NCBI GenBank assembly: GCA_902786815.1
Contig: CADADV010000009.1
Coordinates: 1-64,000, forward strand
From: an uncultured Eubacteriales bacterium
Lineage (GTDB): Bacteria > Bacillota > Clostridia > Peptostreptococcales > Anaerovoracaceae
Length of the DNA stretch: 64,000 bases
Direction: 5' to 3'
Shown here: positions 60,241-64,000 of the stretch, one piece after another
Numbering within the stretch: the first letter of the stretch is position 1
Layout: the number at the start of each line of letters is the position of its first letter
Program-made: the position numbers and the translations under genes
Notes under the pieces: model-generated
What the model saw: the letters and a program-made list of their open reading frames with translations, nothing else
Databases searched by the model: none
What the model was told of the DNA's origin: nothing

Positions 60241-61026
60241 TCATACGAGGAAAGTCTGGATCAGCTGATCGATCTGCGCAGTATTAAAAGGATTCATCGC
60301 GGTTTCATATGTTACGATCAGATTCTTTCCTATGATGATGCCATTCTTCGCATATGTGTTGAGCTTGAACATGTTGTCTTCAAGATAGTCCGGGTCGTCG
60401 AGCAAGCCAAAATGCTCCCAGAAAAATGTCTTTCGCCTGCGGAGATTCAGAATGCAAAAGTCAGGATAAAACACATGTCTGCCAAGAATCAATGGCGTTT
60501 CAAATTGATAGACGAGCTGGTCCATGTAAAGGTGGTCTGCAATCAAAACCTCCGCTCGCGATCTGACTAGATCTCCTTTTTTCGTTTTCAGATCGGTTCT
60601 TGGCTTCCCCTCGGAACGCGGCGGATGTTCTCGTTTCCATTTCTCGATGAACTGCTCCTCCGTTAAGCGTATCGGATGTACGAGCTTTTGTCTTTGCTGC
60701 GAAAGGTTGCCGAAGCAATCCTCCGCAGGAGACTTCTTACTATAGAAGTTCTGCGCGTGCCGCAATGCATTCAGCTCTGCCTTTGCGGAGGCGAGGACCT
60801 TTTGATCATATGATTTCTGTGCCAGCTCACGCGCAGTCACTATTTCACTCTTTGGCAAATAAATGCCGTCACTGTTAGCTTCCATCACCATATAATAGCG
60901 GTCTCCCCCTTTCCGGGCGTGGATCTTAAGCGCCCCTTCAGGTGCGCATGCTAACGCTTTTTCTTTCTCGGATATGATTCTCTCCAGCTCCTTTATTCTG
61001 TTGTTGATGTTATTCTCTAACCACAT
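60241..61026 (-). CDS. orphan PD-(D/E)XK-like nuclease, paralogue 2
   Basis: 261 residues. N-terminal coiled coil (NNRIKELERIISEKEKAL), a middle part with LPKSEIVTARELAQKSYDQK, then the nuclease-like core: VRSRAEVLIADHL (Glu159), VFYPDFCIL (Asp189) and FFWEHFGLLDDPDY (Glu204, His205), followed by NGIIIGKNLIVTYE. Matches the order and spacing style of the protein at 46290-47201. No methylase, McrB or antitoxin-like partner is adjacent. Array 3 lies about 340 bp upstream of its start codon. Confidence 0.68.
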   Translation of the reverse strand: MWLENNINNRIKELERIISEKEKALACAPEGALKIHARKGGDRYYMVMEANSDGIYLPKSEIVTARELAQKSYDQKVLASAKAELNALRHAQNFYSKKSPAEDCFGNLSQQRQKLVHPIRLTEEQFIEKWKREHPPRSEGKPRTDLKTKKGDLVRSRAEVLIADHLYMDQLVYQFETPLILGRHVFYPDFCILNLRRRKTFFWEHFGLLDDPDYLEDNMFKLNTYAKNGIIIGKNLIVTYETAMNPFNTAQIDQLIQTFLV

Positions 61027-61163
61027 TTGTATCCCCCGTTTCTTCTTATGCCTGTAACTTTCAGCCTTACTATAAGACTATAAACGCCGGTCTCATTGAG
61101 TTGTAATTATTTACATGAATACCATATTTTGTCATTTCTGTCAAGCGGTATCTTCCTCTGGCA

Positions 61164-61254
61164 TGTGGATAACATCGCACACAGCCTGCCGCCCAACGGC
61201 CGAGCCCCTCGCGAACGCTCGGCAGGGGCGTTGGTTGTGCACGAGTTACCCACA
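61164..61254. repeat. compound hairpin bounded by DnaA-box-like sequences
   Basis: TGTGGATAAC at the left base and GTTACCCACA at the right base pair over 9 of 10 positions. Inside, CCAACG/CGTTGG and GCCGAGC/GCTCGGC form the upper stem. The same combination of a TGTGGRTAA base with a GC-rich stem occurs at 42398-42460. The left base is a perfect DnaA-box sequence. The rest of 61027-61163 shows nothing. Confidence 0.55.
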
Positions 61255-61369
61255 AGCCACCCTTTTGCTGCACTTGTTCTCTTGCGATGTGGCAATGAGC
61301 GCACTAGTGCAGTATCCCCGACGTTCACTCGACGTTCAGACTGCATTTTTTCTCTGATGCACTGGCGTT

Positions 61370-61635
61370 GTGTCCCGATTCTCAGAAAATCAAAAAAGGG
61401 GCTACTGATTATCCTATGACAATCACCCCGAATTTGTTTTTCGGTAAATCAGGGCTACTTGTTCTGCTTCAACACACTTCAAGCACAAGCTTGATTGACC
61501 CTTAATTACGAAATACGATAACTGGGGCTAACCACCGTCTTGCGAAATCACCCCGAATCGCAGCAATTGCAAATCGGGGTAACTGAACTATAACAAACGA
61601 TAGCCCCAAATGACGCTTATATAAAATCGGGGCAC
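61370..61635. repeat. multibranch palindrome array 3 (GGGGCTAA type, five junctions)
   Basis: C-tracts at 61373, 61426, 61499, 61551 and 61604 are each followed 25 nt later by a G-tract (61398, 61451, 61524, 61576, 61629), i.e. 21 nt between the 4-mers, as in the other arrays. Consensus arms are TTAGCCCCGATT and AATCGGGGCTAA. The outermost arms GTGTCCCGATT and AATCGGGGCAC pair over 11 positions with one G-U. Inter-unit gaps are 16, 36, 15 and 16 nt, close to arrays 1 and 2 in the second and third gap. The internal hairpins are weaker than in arrays 1 and 2. Confidence 0.75.
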
Positions 61636-61651
61636 ATCCGCCAGGCAACAG

Positions 61652-61782
61652 GCGCTGGGGCGAATACAAACTGGTGCCGGGGCGGGCAGACGCTGGCGCT
61701 GAAACAGACATACGCCGGCGCTGGGACGGGCAGACGCTGGCGCTGGGGCGGATACAAGCTGGTGCCGGGGCGGCAGACGCTG
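61652..61782. repeat. 22-bp minisatellite, six copies
   Basis: Units begin at 61652 and repeat every 22 bp (last 21): GCGCTGGGGCG-, GTGCCGGGGCG-, GCGCTGAAACA-, GCGCTGGGACG-, GCGCTGGGGCG- and GTGCCGGGGCG-, each ending in a -CTG or -CCG. G+C rich against an A+T richer surrounding, adjacent to array 3. Units 1+2, 3+4 and 5+6 resemble each other as 44-bp higher-order repeats. No coding meaning seen. Confidence 0.8.
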
Positions 61783-61833
61783 GTGTCTGCAGTGGATCCA
61801 ACTGCGCTGACAGCCACTGTGATGTGCGCAACG

Positions 61834-61868
61834 AAAAACCCGGCATCTGAGGGAATGTGCCGGGTTTT
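61834..61868 (-). terminator. rho-independent terminator of gcdB
   Basis: AAAACCCGGCA/TGCCGGGTTTT stem with about 12-nt loop; on the minus strand it ends in TTTTT. About 50 bp after the gcdB stop. Confidence 0.85.
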
Positions 61869-61920
61869 CCTAGTGTATAAAAATGATTGTAGAGATTATC
61901 TCTGATTAATATGCACCTGA

Positions 61921-63087
61921 TTAATATGAACCATACATGCAGAGCATGACGCCGGCGGCTACACCGGAGCCGATAACGCCTGCGACGTTCGGTCCCATGG
62001 CGTGCATCAGCAGGAAGTTGGTTGGGTTCGCCTTTTGACCCTGTACCTGCGATACACGGGCTGCCATTGGTACGGCGGATACACCTGCCGATCCAATGAG
62101 CGGATTGATTGGCGTCCTCGAGAAGACGTTCATGATCTTGGCGATAAGTACGCCGCCTGCTGTACCGAAGCAGAATGCCAGGACGCCGAGGATAACGATC
62201 TTGATCGTTGCCCAGGTCAGGAATGTTTCACCTGTTGCCGAAGCGCCTACGCAGGTACCGAGCAGGATAACGAGTATATTCGAGAGAGCGTTCGAGGAGG
62301 TGTCGGACAGACGAGCTGTTCTGCCGCTTTCCTTGAACAGGTTGCCCATCATCAGCATACCGATCAGCGGTGCTACTGCCGGAAGCAGCAGAGCGATTAC
62401 GATGGTAACTGCGATCGGGAACAGGATCTTTTCTCTCTGGGATACTGTTCTCAGCTGTTCCATCTTGAGCTCACGTTCATGCTGCGTTGTCAGGGCTTTC
62501 ATAATAGGCGGCTGTATGATCGGTACGAGGGCCATATACGAGTACGCCGCTACTGCGATCGGGCCTACCAAATGGTCTGCCAGTTTCGTTGTGAGGTAGA
62601 TCGCTGTAGGACCGTCCGCTCCTCCGATGATGCCGATGGAACCGGCTTCCTGCGCATTGAATCCCAGTGCGATCGCTGAGAAGAATGCAAAGAAGATTCC
62701 CAGCTGGGCAGCCGCACCCATGAGCAGCGACTTCGGGTTCGCAATGAGCGGACCAAAGTCTGTCATAGCGCCTACGCCCAGGAAGATCAACGATGGCAAG
62801 ACAGGTTTCAGCATATAGAATATGGAGAAAATACCTGCGTCCGCAAGTTCATTGGAGTTTACTACCCCCTCGTGGACAACTTCGTTGATGAAGATCCCTG
62901 TCATCGGCAGGTTCGACAAAAGCATGCCGAATGCGATCGGAACCAGAAGCAAAGGCTCGAAGCCATGTCTGATTGCCAGATACAGGAAGAACAGTGATAC
63001 CACGATCATGATACCGCTCTGGTACGTGAAGTTTGCAACTCCAGTCGATTCCCAGAACCTAAGTAAAGTTTCGCCTACTGCATCCAT
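61921..63087 (-). CDS. gcdB: sodium-translocating decarboxylase beta subunit (GcdB/OadB/MmdB)
   Basis: Integral membrane carboxybiotin decarboxylase that couples decarboxylation (oxaloacetate, glutaconyl-CoA or methylmalonyl-CoA) to Na+ export. 388 residues, about nine membrane helices; conserved SIGIIGGADGPTAIYLTTKLA holds the Na+-binding Asp, and NPLIGSAGVSAVPMAARV and the HAMGPNVAGVIGS end are family hallmarks. AAGGAGAG ribosome site. The alpha, gamma and biotin-carrier subunits are not in the window, so the substrate is undetermined. Confidence 0.9.
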   Translation of the reverse strand: MDAVGETLLRFWESTGVANFTYQSGIMIVVSLFFLYLAIRHGFEPLLLVPIAFGMLLSNLPMTGIFINEVVHEGVVNSNELADAGIFSIFYMLKPVLPSLIFLGVGAMTDFGPLIANPKSLLMGAAAQLGIFFAFFSAIALGFNAQEAGSIGIIGGADGPTAIYLTTKLADHLVGPIAVAAYSYMALVPIIQPPIMKALTTQHERELKMEQLRTVSQREKILFPIAVTIVIALLLPAVAPLIGMLMMGNLFKESGRTARLSDTSSNALSNILVILLGTCVGASATGETFLTWATIKIVILGVLAFCFGTAGGVLIAKIMNVFSRTPINPLIGSAGVSAVPMAARVSQVQGQKANPTNFLLMHAMGPNVAGVIGSGVAAGVMLCMYGSY

Positions 63088-63295
63088 AAAATTAGCTCTC
63101 CTTTTTTATGCGATTCTGTGTGCGTTGCCTTTGCACGCAACACGACAAAGCGATGCTGGCGCATCACCGATAAAATAGTAACACACTGCCCATTTTGATA
63201 CAAGTTGTAATTTGATGTTTTACTCTCAAAATACTGTATACATTACATCAGGATATTTGATGGATACTTCGATGAATACTTCGATGGATAGGATA

Positions 63296-64000
63296 CTACA
63301 TCAGGAACTTCGATGCGGGCTTCAGGAATTGTCTCTGGACATCCTGCTCGCTGTACAGTCCCCCGCGGCCCGACAGGAAGTGGGCCATGCAGGCTGCGAT
63401 GGCGAAGTACAGAGCCATCTCGCCGCTCAGGCAGATCGCCTCCAGGCCGTAGATAAAGACAGCGATCGGACAGTTGGTCACGGATGCCAGCGCCCCGACG
63501 ATCCCGATGGCAGCGGCCAGCGAGGGGTCCAGTCCGATCAGGCATCCGGCGGAGAAGCATCCGGTCGCCCCGATGAAGATCATCGGCGCGATCTCGCCGC
63601 CCCGGATCCCGCAGCCCAGCGTAAACGCCGTCAGCATCAGTTTCCAGAGAAATGCCAGCATGGCGCTGTGTCCGTCCAGGGTCTCTTCCACATAGGAAAA
63701 CCCGATGCCGTTGCAGTTCGTATGTCCCAGGATCTGCGTCAGCGCGATGACAAGGATCGCGCCGGTGATCACGCGCAGGTACTTATTCCCGACCGCTTCA
63801 AAACCCTTCGTGGTGATTTTGCGCACGAAGCAGTACAGTCTGCCGATGAGCATCGCCGCAAAAGCAATCGCGAGGACTTTGAGCAGGATACCGGGCGTGA
63901 TGCCGGTGACCGTCAGATGCGCCGCAGCTTCGGCAGCGGACTGACTGCCCGCCTCCGTTTCGCCGCCTGTGAAATGACCGTGAAAATCGATATACGAAAC
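63296..64000 (-). CDS. CLC-family chloride channel/antiporter, partial
   Basis: Continues beyond the right edge; the reading frame is open to base 64000 and the family sequence does not start at the internal ATG at 63853. The visible C-terminal part has the CLC segments RGGEIAPMIFIGATGCFSAGC and GIVGALASVTNCPIAVFIYGLE, with several membrane helices. A TAG at 63296 ends it. Short repeats TTCGATGRATAC occur just after the stop. The spacer to gcdB (63088-63295) has no gene. Confidence 0.8.
   Translation of the reverse strand, partial: VSYIDFHGHFTGGETEAGSQSAAEAAAHLTVTGITPGILLKVLAIAFAAMLIGRLYCFVRKITTKGFEAVGNKYLRVITGAILVIALTQILGHTNCNGIGFSYVEETLDGHSAMLAFLWKLMLTAFTLGCGIRGGEIAPMIFIGATGCFSAGCLIGLDPSLAAAIGIVGALASVTNCPIAVFIYGLEAICLSGEMALYFAIAACMAHFLSGRGGLYSEQDVQRQFLKPASKFLM

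Overview
The window looks like a chromosomal segment of a Gram-positive anaerobe of the Bacillota, class Clostridia. Evidence: the block cysS, mini-RNase III, rlmB and sigH; a CpsB/C/D-LCP capsule regulator set; a BMP-type ABC importer behind a guanine riboswitch; and a sodium-pump decarboxylase beta subunit. Base composition is uneven by eye: the capsule sugar genes (about 0.5-18 kb) and the integrated element (35.7-42 kb) are A+T rich, the housekeeping blocks clearly G+C rich. Species was not determined.

Layout. 1-301: end of an IS21-like element inside a truncated nucleotidyltransferase gene. 475-24302, all minus strand: one long Wzx/Wzy-type capsule locus. Transcribed from 24302 leftwards it encodes an LCP ligase, CpsC, the tyrosine kinase CpsD, a small secreted protein, the phosphatase CpsB, a PglF-like dehydratase, an aminotransferase, the initiating phosphoglycosyl transferase, an ATP-grasp ligase, an octopine-dehydrogenase homologue, two glycosyltransferases, an acyltransferase, Wzy, Wzx, WlbA/B/C, Ugd and CapE/G/F. 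This predicts a repeat of about three sugars (a 4-amino-4,6-dideoxy sugar, L-FucNAc and a diaminouronic acid), probably carrying an opine-like acyl group. 24621-32554: a YARHG protein, then sigH, rlmB, folA, thyA, mini-RNase III, cysS, a PHP phosphoesterase and xpt. 32677-35545: two divergent genes for Ala/Glu/Pro-rich proteins, one DivIVA-like and one membrane anchored.

35577-35731 holds tRNA-Thr(CGT) and tRNA-Ala(GGC). A 6.2-kb element sits in the 3' end of tRNA-Ala, bounded by an exact 49-bp direct repeat. It has integrase, divergent repressors, a replication module and a small-terminase-like gene but no capsid, tail or lysis genes, so it resembles a phage satellite. 42-47.6 kb is a patchwork of structured intergenic DNA, a C69 peptidase overlapping a cystatin-like lipoprotein gene, and an orphan PD-(D/E)XK-like nuclease gene. 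Then come addB (47.6-51.1 kb), a nucleoside ABC importer with a frameshifted ATPase gene (51.4-56.5 kb), a secreted Fn3/Ig protein, a PRTase, a HAD phosphatase, a second PD-(D/E)XK paralogue, gcdB and a partial CLC channel.

The most unusual signal is a class of non-coding array found four times (42044-42286, 47296-47538, 51159-51364, 61370-61635). Each is a series of inverted 8-mers in which successive stems are separated by exactly 21 nt, while the hairpin loops vary (4, 35, 15, 4 nt in the first array; 4, 36, 14, 4 in the second) and the outermost arms pair with each other. Stem sequence changes between loci but the geometry is kept, with compensatory and G-U changes. This suggests a structured multibranch RNA (or single-stranded DNA) family. 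Two of the four copies lie beside the two paralogous nuclease genes and two flank addB.
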